A stretch of DNA of 64,000 nt from Diaphorobacter caeni. Its GTDB lineage: Bacteria; Pseudomonadota; Gammaproteobacteria; Burkholderiales; Burkholderiaceae_C. The first letter of the stretch is position 1, and the number at the start of each line of letters is the position of its first letter. The stretch is taken from the NCBI RefSeq assembly GCF_015354245.1, contig NZ_JADKYZ010000005.1, forward strand, positions 248,001 to 312,000. Direction: 5' to 3'. A program made the position numbers and the translations under genes. Positions 25,286 to 34,392 of the stretch are shown piece after piece. The notes beneath the pieces are model-generated. The model worked only from the letters and a program-made list of their open reading frames with translations, was not told the origin of the DNA and did not search any database.

Positions 25286-26668
25286 TCAGAACAGCTTGAT
25301 CAGCGCAGGCACGCTCAGCACGGCCGTGTAGTAGCCCATGAACTGCACGCCGGTGTTGAAGCCGAAGTTGCGCGACAGCAGGCCGCCCATGAGGCCCATG
25401 GTCAGGATCACCAGCAGGCCGAGCAGTGCGCCTTCCCAGACGCTGATCACGATGATCAGGCCGACGAAGGTGGCGATGATGGCTTCGTGGCTGACCTTGC
25501 GCGAGACGAACATCGCGGCGCGGCGGGCGTAGTTCATCGCGAACGGATACGACACGAGCGCGGCCAGCGCCACGGCGAGCAGGCCGTAGCCGAGGAACTC
25601 CCAGTGGTTCATCAGGTTGTGCAGGTTGTGCGTCTGTCCGGTGGCGGCGTCCACGGTGAAGCGTGGGGGCGCGTTGAACAGCGGCGCGGCGGGGCCGGCG
25701 GCCACGGGGCTCAGCGGCAGGCCGAAGGCGATCAGCGGGATCAGCGCCTCGGCGATGTAGGTGGCTTCGGTCACGCCGTTGCGGGCGGCCAGCACGGTGG
25801 TCAGGCGGTGGTAGGCGTGCTTGATGCGCGAGCCGACCAGCTCACCGAGCACCACGGTCATCGCGACCGGGCTGAACACGAAGGTGGCGCTCGAGATGCC
25901 GGCGGTGATCAGCGTCCAGCGCGTCTGCACCTTGTCGATCACCTTGAACGGGTTGGGGAAGTAGCCCGACCAGCCCTTGACGTCAGGCGCGAGATTGAAC
26001 TGGCGCACCTTGTCGCGCTTCATGCGCTCGCGGCCCTGTGGGGACATCACGGTGAACAGGTCGGCGATCAGCGGGCCGATGGCGATGCCGAGGAAGTAGC
26101 TGATGCTGAGCTTGGTGTCGTACTTGGCGGTCAGCGTCTGCAGCGCGATGATCACGACGACGAACGGAATCAGCAGCGCGACGGCGGCCCAGCGGCCCTT
26201 GGAGAAGTAGGCGATCAGCAGCGCGGCGCACAGGAAGATCCACGGCGCGGTCTTGGTGATGGCCTGGCCGAACGGCGCGAGCATCACGGCGAACAGCACG
26301 GCCAGCGGCACGGCGACGAAGGCGGCGATGATGGCGCCGGAGATCATCTTGCGCAGCGCGATGTGCGGCACGCCGAGCTTGCGCAGCAGGTCGGCGTCCT
26401 GCAGCAGCGGCGTGGCGAGCGTGTCGCCCGGAATGCCGAGCAGCGCGGTCGGCACCGCGTGCGTCATGTGCTTGGCGACGGCGCCAGCCAGGAAGAAGGT
26501 GAAGACGCCTGCGGGCGGCACGCCCAGCAGCACGACCAGCAGCGTGAGCGGCGCGAGCGTGGTGGTTTCATCGGTGCCCGAGACGAGGCCGATGGCCGCG
26601 AAGACCACGGCGCCGATCAGGCCCATGGCGGCGGCGACGCCGATTTGTTCAATGAGGACGGGATCCAT
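25286..26668 (-). CDS. TctA-family permease
   Basis: 460-residue protein with about 11-12 membrane segments, of the large-subunit family of tripartite tricarboxylate transporters. Family-like features are GTDETTTLAPLTLLVVLLGVPPAG near the N-terminus and the glycine/proline-rich loop AVPTALLGIPGDTLATPLL. No periplasmic TctC binding protein is encoded beside it, which is unusual. It lies 24 bases after a small membrane protein gene that probably acts as its TctB-like partner. Because the same strand carries a degradative HMG-CoA reductase upstream, mevalonate is the best guess for substrate; this is inference from context. Confidence 0.85.
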   Translation of the reverse strand: MDPVLIEQIGVAAAMGLIGAVVFAAIGLVSGTDETTTLAPLTLLVVLLGVPPAGVFTFFLAGAVAKHMTHAVPTALLGIPGDTLATPLLQDADLLRKLGVPHIALRKMISGAIIAAFVAVPLAVLFAVMLAPFGQAITKTAPWIFLCAALLIAYFSKGRWAAVALLIPFVVVIIALQTLTAKYDTKLSISYFLGIAIGPLIADLFTVMSPQGRERMKRDKVRQFNLAPDVKGWSGYFPNPFKVIDKVQTRWTLITAGISSATFVFSPVAMTVVLGELVGSRIKHAYHRLTTVLAARNGVTEATYIAEALIPLIAFGLPLSPVAAGPAAPLFNAPPRFTVDAATGQTHNLHNLMNHWEFLGYGLLAVALAALVSYPFAMNYARRAAMFVSRKVSHEAIIATFVGLIIVISVWEGALLGLLVILTMGLMGGLLSRNFGFNTGVQFMGYYTAVLSVPALIKLF

Positions 26669-26692
26669 CTGTGTCGGTACTCCGCTATGCGA

Positions 26693-27172
26693 TCAATGGG
26701 GCGCCGAACGGGAGCCGTTGGACGAGGAGGAAGAAGTGGAGGTGGTGTCGGACGCCGCGAACAGCTCGTAGAGCTTGAGCTCCTTGAGCTCGCTGACCAC
26801 GGCGGGCGGCAGATCGGCCACGGTGCCAAGGCCGCCGGGCTGCTTTTCCAGCTCGGCCAGCACTTCGGCGCGCCACGCGGGGTCGGTGGAGATGTCGAGC
26901 TCGGTCACCTCGCGCTTGGGCGGGAACAGGCGCGCGCAGATCACGCCCGCCAGAATGCATCCGGCCAGGCCCGCGAGCATGGCGTAGGCCTGGGCGAGCT
27001 GCTTGGATTCGACGATCGACATCAGCCAGCGCGACGCGAGAAAGTAGCCCGCCACGCTGATGCCGATGCCGATGACGATGGCCCAGACGAGGTGCTTGAG
27101 GTCGACCGTGTCGCCCCAGACTTCGGCCAGTTGCCAGCGCTCGTGACGCTCGGACTGTGGATTGGGTGTCAT
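26693..27172 (-). CDS. Small two-segment membrane protein, probable TctB-like partner
   Basis: 159 residues with two membrane segments (LVWAIVIGIGISVAGYFLAS and AYAMLAGLAGCILAGVICARLF), then a soluble tail that ends in a Ser/Thr run. ATG 27172 is chosen because AGGAG lies 10 bases upstream; ATG 27193 is an alternative that would overlap that site. It sits between the HMG-CoA reductase and tctA-like genes. Classical TctB proteins have four segments, so this is either a reduced TctB or another accessory subunit. Confidence 0.75.
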   Translation of the reverse strand: MTPNPQSERHERWQLAEVWGDTVDLKHLVWAIVIGIGISVAGYFLASRWLMSIVESKQLAQAYAMLAGLAGCILAGVICARLFPPKREVTELDISTDPAWRAEVLAELEKQPGGLGTVADLPPAVVSELKELKLYELFAASDTTSTSSSSSNGSRSAPH

Positions 27173-27355
27173 GTGTTTGTCTCCTGCGGGCATGGCGATG
27201 CCCTGTGCCCCAAGGCCGATGCGTGCGCCGGGCTGGCGCCCTGCACGTGCGATCCCTGGGGGAATGAAAGGAACGGAAAAGGCGAGCGAGCGCCGCCCGA
27301 ACAGGCAGGTCGCTCACCTCATGGACGGATGCGCTCGCGCGGATCCGCTGGTGGA

Positions 27356-28645
27356 TCAGCCTTTGGCGCGCAGCTCGGCCAGCACTTCCAGCGCGCGGTC
27401 GGTGCGCACGTCGTGCTCGGCGGCCAGGCGCTTGGCGACCTGCTCGACCTCTTCACCCACCGCGCCCGCGACCAGCGCGATGTTGCGTGCGTGCAGGGCC
27501 ATGTGGCCGCGCTGGATGCCTTCGGTGGCGAGGGCGCGCAGCGCGCCCATGTTCTGCGCGAGGCCGACGGCGGCGGCGATCTCGCCGAGCTCCTGCGCCG
27601 ACTTCACGTCCATGATCTTGAGCGCCAGACGTGCGAGCGGGTGCGTCTTGGTCGCGCCGCCCACGAGGCCCACGGGCATGGGCAGCTCGATCGTGCCGAC
27701 CAGCGCGCCAGTGTTGTCCTTCTCCCAGGTGGTGAGCGAGGTGTAGTGGCCATTGCGGCAGGCGTAGGCGTGCGCGCCGGCTTCCACCGCGCGCCAGTCG
27801 TTGCCGGTGGCGACGATGACGGGGTCGATGCCGTTCATGATGCCCTTGTTGTGCGTGGCCGCGCGGTAGGGATCGACGGCCGCGAAGGTGTAGGCGTCGA
27901 GGATGCCCTCGATGATCTCTTCGCCGCTGCGCTCCTTGGTGGCCAGCGTCTGGGCGGTGACGCGCACGCGGGCACGCGCCAGACGCAGGTCGGCCAGGTT
28001 CGAGAGGATGCGCAGGCGCACCGAGCCGCCGGTGAGCTTCTCGATCAGCGGCGACACCGATTCGGCCATGGTGTTGACGGTGTTGGCACCCATCGCGTCG
28101 CGCACGTCGACGATCAGGTGCATCACCACCATCGGGCCGCGCGGCGTGCTCGGGAACACGTGGACCTCGATGTCCTTGCAGCCGCCGCCGAGGCCGATCA
28201 GCACCTTGTCGCGGCTGTTGGCGAGCGCGAGGATTTCATCGCGTGCCTTGAACAGCGCGATGCGCGCGCCATAGGGGTCGCTCACGCCGAGGATCTGCAC
28301 CTGGGCGCGCATCAGCGGCAGGGTGCTCGACGTCTGGAAGCCGCCGTCTTCACGGGCGAGCTTGGCCATGTACGACGCGGCGGCGATGATGGAAGGCTCT
28401 TCCACGGCCAGTGGCACGAGCACGTCGCGGCCGTTGATCTGGAAGTTGCCGGCCACGCCCATGGGCAGCTCGAACGTGCCGATCACGTTTTCGATCATGC
28501 CGTCGGCCAGCGTCATCGGCAGCGCGCCGGGGTTGGCGATCAGCGCATGCTCTTCGGCGCTCAGGTTGCAGGCCTTGGCCACATGGTCCCAGCGTTGGGC
28601 GGGGTTCAGGGCGCGGAAATTGGGGAGGCGGGAGTCGATGGCCAT
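27356..28645 (-). CDS. mvaA: Hydroxymethylglutaryl-CoA reductase, class II (degradative type)
   Basis: 429-residue NAD-dependent enzyme which in mevalonate-using bacteria oxidises mevalonate with CoA to HMG-CoA. The length equals the Pseudomonas mevalonii enzyme. Family motifs: [14 protein letters not shown] (catalytic Glu), [13 protein letters not shown] (substrate and nucleotide binding), [28 protein letters not shown] (catalytic Lys and Asp) and [12 protein letters not shown] (catalytic His). ATG 28645 ([10 protein letters not shown]) is chosen; the longer open frame upstream crosses the operator region. HMG-CoA lyase is not in this window. A divergent MocR regulator and a strong palindrome lie upstream. 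Confidence 0.93.
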   Translation of the reverse strand: MAIDSRLPNFRALNPAQRWDHVAKACNLSAEEHALIANPGALPMTLADGMIENVIGTFELPMGVAGNFQINGRDVLVPLAVEEPSIIAAASYMAKLAREDGGFQTSSTLPLMRAQVQILGVSDPYGARIALFKARDEILALANSRDKVLIGLGGGCKDIEVHVFPSTPRGPMVVMHLIVDVRDAMGANTVNTMAESVSPLIEKLTGGSVRLRILSNLADLRLARARVRVTAQTLATKERSGEEIIEGILDAYTFAAVDPYRAATHNKGIMNGIDPVIVATGNDWRAVEAGAHAYACRNGHYTSLTTWEKDNTGALVGTIELPMPVGLVGGATKTHPLARLALKIMDVKSAQELGEIAAAVGLAQNMGALRALATEGIQRGHMALHARNIALVAGAVGEEVEQVAKRLAAEHDVRTDRALEVLAELRAKG

Positions 28646-28713
28646 GGGTGAAAATTCCAGATAGTCACTGCCCCAAAAGGGGGCGGTTTCAAACAGTTGA
28701 GCCGACTGTATTG

Positions 28714-28743
28714 AAACTGTACCTTCATAAAAAGGTACAGTTT
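28714..28743. promoter_or_regulatory. Perfect 12-bp inverted repeat, candidate MocR operator
   Basis: AAACTGTACCTT-CATAAA-AAGGTACAGTTT. Additional half-sites AAACAGT occur at 28690-28696 and 28748-28754, and ACTGTA repeats directly at 28705 and 28717. TTGAAA at 28711-28716 could serve as a -35 for the rightward gene. The site sits centrally between the divergent HMG-CoA reductase and MocR genes. Confidence 0.75.
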
Positions 28744-28842
28744 GCACAAACAGTCTCGCTGCAGTGCAGCATTTCGGTGCAAAACCAGAGTGGCGGGCCA
28801 CCACGACGCGAGAATTCACCCCATGGACGGAGACACACACCC

Positions 28843-30249
28843 ATGAGCGAGGCACGGCGCTCCGCACCGATTGCGGACAAACTGGCGGACCTGATCGGCC
28901 AGCAGATCACCGATGGGGTCTACCAGCCCGGCGACAAGCTGCCGTCGCTGCGCGAGCTGGCGCAGCTGCACCGCTACGCCAAGAACACCGTGGTGTCGGC
29001 GTTCGACCTGCTGGTTTCGCGCGGCATGGTCGAGCCGCGCCGGGGATCGGGCTTCTACGTGTCGCAGCAGCTGCGCAAGCCCCGCGCGGTGGACGAAGAC
29101 GGCGGCCAGCTTGGCCGTGCGATGGACACCGTGTGGCTCGCGCGCGAGCAGCTCATCACCCAGCCCGAGGTGGCGGCCGTGGGCGACGGTTTCCCGCCCA
29201 TCGAATGGCTGGCCGACATGCGCATGGACCGCTACTACCAGAAGGTGGTGCGCACGGGGCTGGGCTCGCTGTTTCGCTACGGCAACCGCTTTGGCTACAC
29301 GCCGCTGCGCGAGAGTCTGGTGCGCAAGCTCGGCGTGCTGGGTCTGGCCGTGCAGCCCAACCAGCTGGTGCTCACGCACGGCGCGAACGATGCGCTCGAT
29401 CTGGTGATCCGCTACTTCGTGCCGCCCGGCGCGACGGTGCTGGTGGACGAGCCCGGCTATTACCTGCTGTTCGGCAAGCTCAAGCTCGCCGGAGCGCGCG
29501 TGATCGGCGTGCCGCGCGAGACGGATGGGCCGGATCTCGCGGCGCTCGAACGCATCCTCATCAACGAGCGCCCGCGCCTGTTCTTCACCCAGTCGCTCGC
29601 GCACAACCCCACGGGCTCGGACCTCAGCGTGCCCAAGGCGTATCGCCTGCTGCAGCTCGCCGAACGCCACAATCTGGTGATCGTCGAGGACGACCCGTTC
29701 GCCGATTTCAAGCCCACCTCCGCCGTGCGGCTGTCGACGCTCGACCAGCTCGAGCGCACGATCTACGTGGGCAGTTTCTCCAAATCCTTCTCGGCCGCGC
29801 TGCGCGTCGGCTACATCGCCTGCAGCGCCGCGCTCGCCAACGATCTGGCCGACCTGAAGGCGCTGATCCACGTGAGCGGTTCGGAATACTGCGAGCGCAT
29901 GGTCGACGTGATGCTGCGCGAGGGCCGCTACGAGCGCCACCTCGTCAAGCTGCGCCAGAAGCTCGGTGCCGCCACCGAAGAGGCCCAGCAGTGGCTCGAT
30001 GCGCAGGGCTGCGAGGTCTTCGCGCGCAACGCGCAGACGCTGTATCTGTGGGTGAAGTTTCCGGGCGTCGAGGATTCGCTGCAGTTCGCCGAAGCGCTGC
30101 TGCCCCACGGCGTGAAGATGGCGCCGGGGCGGGTGTTCCATCTCGATTCATCGGCACCCTCGGCCTGGTCGCGCTGCAACGTGCCGGCGATGCTGGATCC
30201 GAGGTTTCAGAAGGCGGTGCGGGAGTTGCTGGGGCGCACGAAAGCCTAG
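28843..30249 (+). CDS. MocR/PdxR-type GntR regulator with aminotransferase-like domain
   Basis: 468 residues. The GntR winged helix-turn-helix is at about residues 10-75 ([52 protein letters not shown]). The rest is a fold-type-I aminotransferase-like domain: [52 protein letters not shown] and the PLP-lysine motif [20 protein letters not shown] 28843 is used; an open frame continues upstream through the operator. MocR proteins respond to PLP or PLP adducts. Being divergent from HMG-CoA reductase it likely controls it, an unusual pairing. It shares a CTAG stop overlap with the next gene. Confidence 0.88.
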   Translation: MSEARRSAPIADKLADLIGQQITDGVYQPGDKLPSLRELAQLHRYAKNTVVSAFDLLVSRGMVEPRRGSGFYVSQQLRKPRAVDEDGGQLGRAMDTVWLAREQLITQPEVAAVGDGFPPIEWLADMRMDRYYQKVVRTGLGSLFRYGNRFGYTPLRESLVRKLGVLGLAVQPNQLVLTHGANDALDLVIRYFVPPGATVLVDEPGYYLLFGKLKLAGARVIGVPRETDGPDLAALERILINERPRLFFTQSLAHNPTGSDLSVPKAYRLLQLAERHNLVIVEDDPFADFKPTSAVRLSTLDQLERTIYVGSFSKSFSAALRVGYIACSAALANDLADLKALIHVSGSEYCERMVDVMLREGRYERHLVKLRQKLGAATEEAQQWLDAQGCEVFARNAQTLYLWVKFPGVEDSLQFAEALLPHGVKMAPGRVFHLDSSAPSAWSRCNVPAMLDPRFQKAVRELLGRTKA

Positions 30250-30941
30250 GCCGTGCGCGCTTCGTGCTGGCGAACTATCGCCGCCCGCACGTTCTGCACG
30301 TGCGCCATCCCCGCCTTGTCCGCCGCCGCCGCGTTGCCCGCGAGGATGGCGTCGCTCATGGTCTGGTAGTCGCGCATGCGCACCTTCTGCAGCGTGGCCG
30401 GGCGGTGCTGGGCGTAGACGATGGGCATCTGGATCGATGGGAACAGGCGGCGCATTTCCTGACTGTCGCTGGCGACGAGAAAGGCGCGGTAGAGGCTGCG
30501 GCGGGCGCGCGCGAAGGCTTCGCCGTCGTTGGTCTGGTCAGCGAGAACGAGTTCGCGCAGGGCCTGCGTGATGGGCTCGGGCGACTGGCCGTCGGCGATG
30601 CCCTGCGCGGCGCTTCTGGCGAGCAGGCCGGTCATGCGCTCGGCCACGTCGAGCACTTCATGCGTCTGCTTCAGCGTGAGCGAGCGGATCGCCGCGCCCT
30701 TGTTGCGAGAGAGCTCGATCACGCCTTCGGCGGCCAGGCGCTGCAGGGCTTCGCGCACGGAATTGCGGCTCACGCCGTATTGCGCGGCAAGATCCACTTC
30801 CACGAGCCGCTGGCCGGGCACGAAGGACTGGGTTTCGAGCCCCTTCATGATGCCGTAGAAGACGCTGCCGGAGGCGCTGCCGCCGCGGCTTTCCGGTGGG
30901 CTCGTCTGCTCGTCTGCTTGCTCGGTCTGGGTGCGCGCCAT
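30246..30941 (-). CDS. GntR-family regulator with FCD-type effector domain
   Basis: 231 residues. Winged helix-turn-helix at about 25-90 (FVPGQRLVEVDLAAQYGVSRNSVREALQRLAAEGVIEL), then an all-helical FCD-type domain. ATG 30941 (MARTQTEQ) is chosen over the longer frame reaching 31106. It is divergent from the acyl-CoA dehydrogenase operon, and the palindrome at 31095-31107 is a likely operator. Its stop codon overlaps that of the convergent MocR gene in CCTAGG. Confidence 0.9.
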   Translation of the reverse strand: MARTQTEQADEQTSPPESRGGSASGSVFYGIMKGLETQSFVPGQRLVEVDLAAQYGVSRNSVREALQRLAAEGVIELSRNKGAAIRSLTLKQTHEVLDVAERMTGLLARSAAQGIADGQSPEPITQALRELVLADQTNDGEAFARARRSLYRAFLVASDSQEMRRLFPSIQMPIVYAQHRPATLQKVRMRDYQTMSDAILAGNAAAADKAGMAHVQNVRAAIVRQHEARTA

Positions 30942-31094
30942 GGGATGCTCGTGCCGAAAATGGTGAGGTGGGCGGCGCCTGATGGCAGTCCGCAGCGGAG
31001 AGTGAATATGCCAGAACCCGACGCGGCAGGGTTTTGTCCGATGCGCGGGGTTGTCGCCAACACGATAGTGACTTGTTGGAGATTGTGCTTCAAT

Positions 31095-31107
31095 ATTGTT
31101 GAACAAT
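31095..31107. promoter_or_regulatory. Candidate GntR operator
   Basis: ATTGTT-G-AACAAT, a perfect palindrome with one central base, in the 224-base divergent space. TTGTTG followed after 15 bases by TATTGT may be a promoter for the rightward genes with the operator covering the -10. Assignment to the neighbouring regulator is inference. Confidence 0.5.
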
Positions 31108-31165
31108 CCACGGTTTTGTCATCAACGACCAAGGATGCCGGCCCACCGTTTCCCGAGGAGAACTC

Positions 31166-32353
31166 ATGGACTTTTCGCTTTCCCCCGAGTTGCGCGCGCT
31201 GCGTGACAGAACGCGGCGCTTCATCGCCGAGCAGGTGATTCCGCTGGAGCGCGATCCGCGCCAGTCCGCGCACGGCCCGAGCGAGGAACTGCGCCGCGAG
31301 CTGGTGGGCCTCGCCCGCGACGCCGGGCTGCTCACGCCGCATGCGTCCAAGAAGCTCGGCGGCATGGGGCTCACGCACGTCGAAAAGGCGGTGGTGTTCG
31401 AGGAAGCCGGCTATTCCTGGCTCGGCCCGACGGCGATGAACATCCACGCGCCCGATGAAGGCAACATCCACCTGATGGAAGAGGTCGCGACCGAGGCGCA
31501 GAAGGAGCGCTGGTTGCGCCCGCAGGTCGAGGGCAAGCTCCGTTCCTGCTTTGCGATGACCGAGCCCTCGCCGGGCGCGGGTGCCGATCCGTCGATGCTC
31601 GCGACCACGGCGGTCAAGGACGGCAGCGACTACGTGATCAACGGCACGAAGTGGTTCATCACCGGGGCCGAAGGCGCGGACTACGTGATCATCATGGCGC
31701 GCATGGAGGACGGCTCGGCGACGATGTTCCTCTCCGACATGGACCGTCCCGAGATCGTGCTCGAGCGCAGCATGGACGCGATGGACTCGTGCTTCACCGG
31801 TGGCCATGGCGTGCTGCGCTTCAACAATCTGCGCGTGCCCGAGAGCGACGTGCTCGGCGAGATCGGCAAGGGCTTTCGCTATGCGCAGGTGCGTCTGGCG
31901 CCCGCGCGCCTCACGCACTGCATGCGCTGGCTCGGCCAGGCACGCCGCGCGCACGAGATCGCGCTTGAGTACACCCGCAGGCGCCAGGCCTTCGGCAAGC
32001 CGCTGGCCGAGCACGAAGGCGTGGGCTTCATGCTGGCCGACAACGACATGGATCTGCACACCGCGCGCCTGAACATCTGGCACACGGCGTGGTTGCTCGA
32101 CCAAGGCGAGAAGGGCAACTACGAGTCGAGCCGCGCCAAGGTGATCTGCTCCGAGGCCGAATGGCGCGTGGTGGACCGCTGCGTGCAGATGCTCGGCGGA
32201 CAGGGCGTGACGGGCGAGACGCCGGTGATGCGCATCTTCAGCGACATGCGCGCCTTCCGCATCTATGACGGCCCGAGCGAGGTGCACCGCTGGAGCATGG
32301 CGCGCAAGCTGGTGCACATGGCAGAGAAGGCGGCGGCGGAGGCATCGGCATGA
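31166..32353 (+). CDS. Acyl-CoA dehydrogenase family protein
   Basis: 395-residue FAD flavoenzyme that forms an alpha,beta double bond in an acyl-CoA. Three domains are seen: helical N-terminus, beta-domain with CFAMTEPSPGAGADPSML and YVINGTKWFITGAEGA, and helical C-terminus with YTRRRQAFGKPLAEHEGVGF, MLGGQGVTGETPVMRIFSDMRAFRIYDGPSEVHRW. A good GAGGAG lies just upstream. It overlaps the SDR gene by 4 bases and, with the phosphotransferase-like gene, resembles the bacterial version of the ACAD10/11 set that handles 4-hydroxy- or unusual fatty acids. Substrate not determined. Confidence 0.93.
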   Translation: MDFSLSPELRALRDRTRRFIAEQVIPLERDPRQSAHGPSEELRRELVGLARDAGLLTPHASKKLGGMGLTHVEKAVVFEEAGYSWLGPTAMNIHAPDEGNIHLMEEVATEAQKERWLRPQVEGKLRSCFAMTEPSPGAGADPSMLATTAVKDGSDYVINGTKWFITGAEGADYVIIMARMEDGSATMFLSDMDRPEIVLERSMDAMDSCFTGGHGVLRFNNLRVPESDVLGEIGKGFRYAQVRLAPARLTHCMRWLGQARRAHEIALEYTRRRQAFGKPLAEHEGVGFMLADNDMDLHTARLNIWHTAWLLDQGEKGNYESSRAKVICSEAEWRVVDRCVQMLGGQGVTGETPVMRIFSDMRAFRIYDGPSEVHRWSMARKLVHMAEKAAAEASA

Positions 32354-33123
32354 GCACGGCCAGCGACAAGTTCAGCCTCAAGGGCAAGCTCGTGCTGGTG
32401 ACGGGCGCATCCAGCGGTCTTGGAACGCATTTCGCGCAGATGCTCGCTGCCAACGGCGCGAAGGTGGCGGTGGCCGCGCGGCGCGCGGACAAGCTGCAGT
32501 CGGTGGTCGACGGCATCGTGAAGGGCGGCGGCGAAGCGCGCGCGTTTTCGCTCGACGTGAGCAACGGCGCCAGCGTGAAAAGCTGCTTTGACGCCATCGG
32601 CGAATGGGCCGTTCCCGACGTGATCGTCAACAACGCGGGCGTCACCGTGACGCGCGCGCTGCTCGATCAGACCGAGGAAGATTTCGACAGCGTGATCGAC
32701 ACCAACCTCAAGGGCAACTGGCTGGTCGCGACCGAGGCCGCGCGCCGCATGGTGGCCGCCAAGAAGGGCGGTGCCATCGTCAACGTGGCCTCGATCCTCG
32801 GCGAGCGCGTGGGCGGCGGAGTCGCGCCGTATGCGATCTCCAAGGCCGGCGTGATCCAGGCCACGAAGGCGATGGCGCTGGAACTGGCGCGCTACGGCAT
32901 CCGCGTGAACGCGCTGCTGCCGGGCTATGTGGTCACCGATCTGAACCGCGACTTTCTCACGAGCGAGCTGGGCGAGAAGCTGCGCATGCGCATTCCGAGC
33001 CGCCGCTTCAGCGAGCTGGGCGATCTCGACGGCCCCCTGCTGCTGCTCGCGTCCGATGCGGGCGCGGCGATGTCGGGCTCCGCAGTCGCCGTGGATGGCG
33101 GCCACCTGGTGAGCGGACTATGA
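32350..33123 (+). CDS. SDR-family NAD(P)-dependent oxidoreductase
   Basis: 257-residue classical short-chain dehydrogenase. N-terminal Rossmann motif TGASSGLGTHFAQ, then NNAG (VIVNNAGVT), a catalytic serine in NVASILGERVGGG, and YAISK providing Tyr and Lys; the C-terminus has the glycine-rich DGGHLVSGL. ATGA overlaps at both ends tie it to the acyl-CoA dehydrogenase and the phosphotransferase genes. It probably acts on a hydroxy- or keto-acyl-CoA intermediate in the same route. Confidence 0.92.
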   Translation: MSTASDKFSLKGKLVLVTGASSGLGTHFAQMLAANGAKVAVAARRADKLQSVVDGIVKGGGEARAFSLDVSNGASVKSCFDAIGEWAVPDVIVNNAGVTVTRALLDQTEEDFDSVIDTNLKGNWLVATEAARRMVAAKKGGAIVNVASILGERVGGGVAPYAISKAGVIQATKAMALELARYGIRVNALLPGYVVTDLNRDFLTSELGEKLRMRIPSRRFSELGDLDGPLLLLASDAGAAMSGSAVAVDGGHLVSGL

Positions 33124-34166
33124 GTGCACAGAACAACGCCGCAGTGAATCTGCCCATCGATGCGTTGGCCGCGTACCTGCAGAGCAAGGGGCTGGCCGAT
33201 GCACAGCATCCGCTCGAGGTGCGCGTGCTCGCGGGCGGGCAGTCGAATCCGACCTTCCGCATCGATGCGGGCAAGGGACGCAACTACGTGCTGCGCAAGA
33301 AGCCGCCGGGAACGCTGATCGCCTCGGCGCACGCCATCGACCGCGAGTTCCGCGTGATGAAGGCGCTGGCCGACACCGGCGTGCCGGTGCCGCGCATGCT
33401 CGACTACTGCGAGGACGCGGACCTGATCGGTACGCCGTTCTACGTGATGGAGTTTCTTGACGGTCGCGTGTTCATGGACCAGGGCCTGCCCGGCATGGCC
33501 AACGCCGAGCGCCTGGCGATCTACCGCGAGATGAGCCGTGTGATCGCGGCGCTGCACGCGGTGGATTACAAGACCGTGGGGCTGGGCGATTACGGCAAGG
33601 AAGGCAACTACGTCAGCCGCCAGATCGCGCGCTGGACGCGCCAGTGCAAGGAGTCGACGCTGCCGGTCAATGAGTCTATGAACAAGCTCATGGACTGGCT
33701 GCCCGCCAACCTGCCCGAAGGCGACGAAACCACGCTGGTGCACGGCGACTACCGGCTTGATAACCTGATCTTCCACCCCACCGAGCCGCGCGTGATCGGC
33801 GTGCTTGACTGGGAGCTGTCGACGCTCGGCCACCCGTTGGCCGATCTGGCCTACCAGTGCATGGGCTGGCGCATTCCGCATGATCTGTGGCGCGGTATTG
33901 GCGGGCTCGATCTCGCCAAGCTCGGCATTCCGTCAGAAGAGCAGTACGTGAAGTGGTACGGCGACGCCACGGGCCGCGACGCGGCGGGGCACTGGGATTT
34001 CTACATCGCCTACAACCTGTTCCGCATGGCCGCGATCCTGCACGGCATCGCCCAGCGCGCGGCCGATGGCAACGCGACGGCGGACGACGCTGTGGAGACC
34101 GGGCGCAAGGCCGGGCCGTTGGCGGATTTGGGTTGGGAGGCGGCGCAGAGGTTCAGTGCGCGGTAG
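33120..34166 (+). CDS. APH-like phosphotransferase family protein
   Basis: 348 residues with the aminoglycoside phosphotransferase fold. Nucleotide and catalytic motifs: LAGGQSNPTFRIDAG, RKKPPGTLIASAHAIDREFRV (ATP-binding lysine), VHGDYRLDNLIFHP (catalytic Asp and Asn) and GVLDWELSTLGHPLADLAY (metal Asp). Proteins of this type next to acyl-CoA dehydrogenases correspond to the kinase half of ACAD10/11, which phosphorylates 4-hydroxyacyl-CoA; that role is inferred here. ATG 33120 overlaps the SDR stop. Confidence 0.88.
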   Translation: MSAQNNAAVNLPIDALAAYLQSKGLADAQHPLEVRVLAGGQSNPTFRIDAGKGRNYVLRKKPPGTLIASAHAIDREFRVMKALADTGVPVPRMLDYCEDADLIGTPFYVMEFLDGRVFMDQGLPGMANAERLAIYREMSRVIAALHAVDYKTVGLGDYGKEGNYVSRQIARWTRQCKESTLPVNESMNKLMDWLPANLPEGDETTLVHGDYRLDNLIFHPTEPRVIGVLDWELSTLGHPLADLAYQCMGWRIPHDLWRGIGGLDLAKLGIPSEEQYVKWYGDATGRDAAGHWDFYIAYNLFRMAAILHGIAQRAADGNATADDAVETGRKAGPLADLGWEAAQRFSAR

Positions 34167-34392
34167 CGTGGCGCCAATGCTGCTGCTGAGTACTTACTTT
34201 CAGTGGATTCATGGGCTTGGCAGCGGCCTGCGCAGCATGCGCGAAACGGGTACAAATTGAAGCATTAAATCGCTTTTGGAAAATTGGTAGTTATTGATAA
34301 TCGTTTGGCTGGTGCTCATGAGGTTGAGCTTGGCTTCATGGACCGAGTCCGACGCTTGTCCAATTTATACCGATGCAATCCTGGGAGGTTTC

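Noticed and set aside
24827-28651. A 1274-codon open frame opposite the TctA and HMG-CoA reductase genes
   Set aside because: Very long but compositionally a shadow (His/Arg/Gly/Gln rich), and the opposite strand carries well-recognised families throughout.
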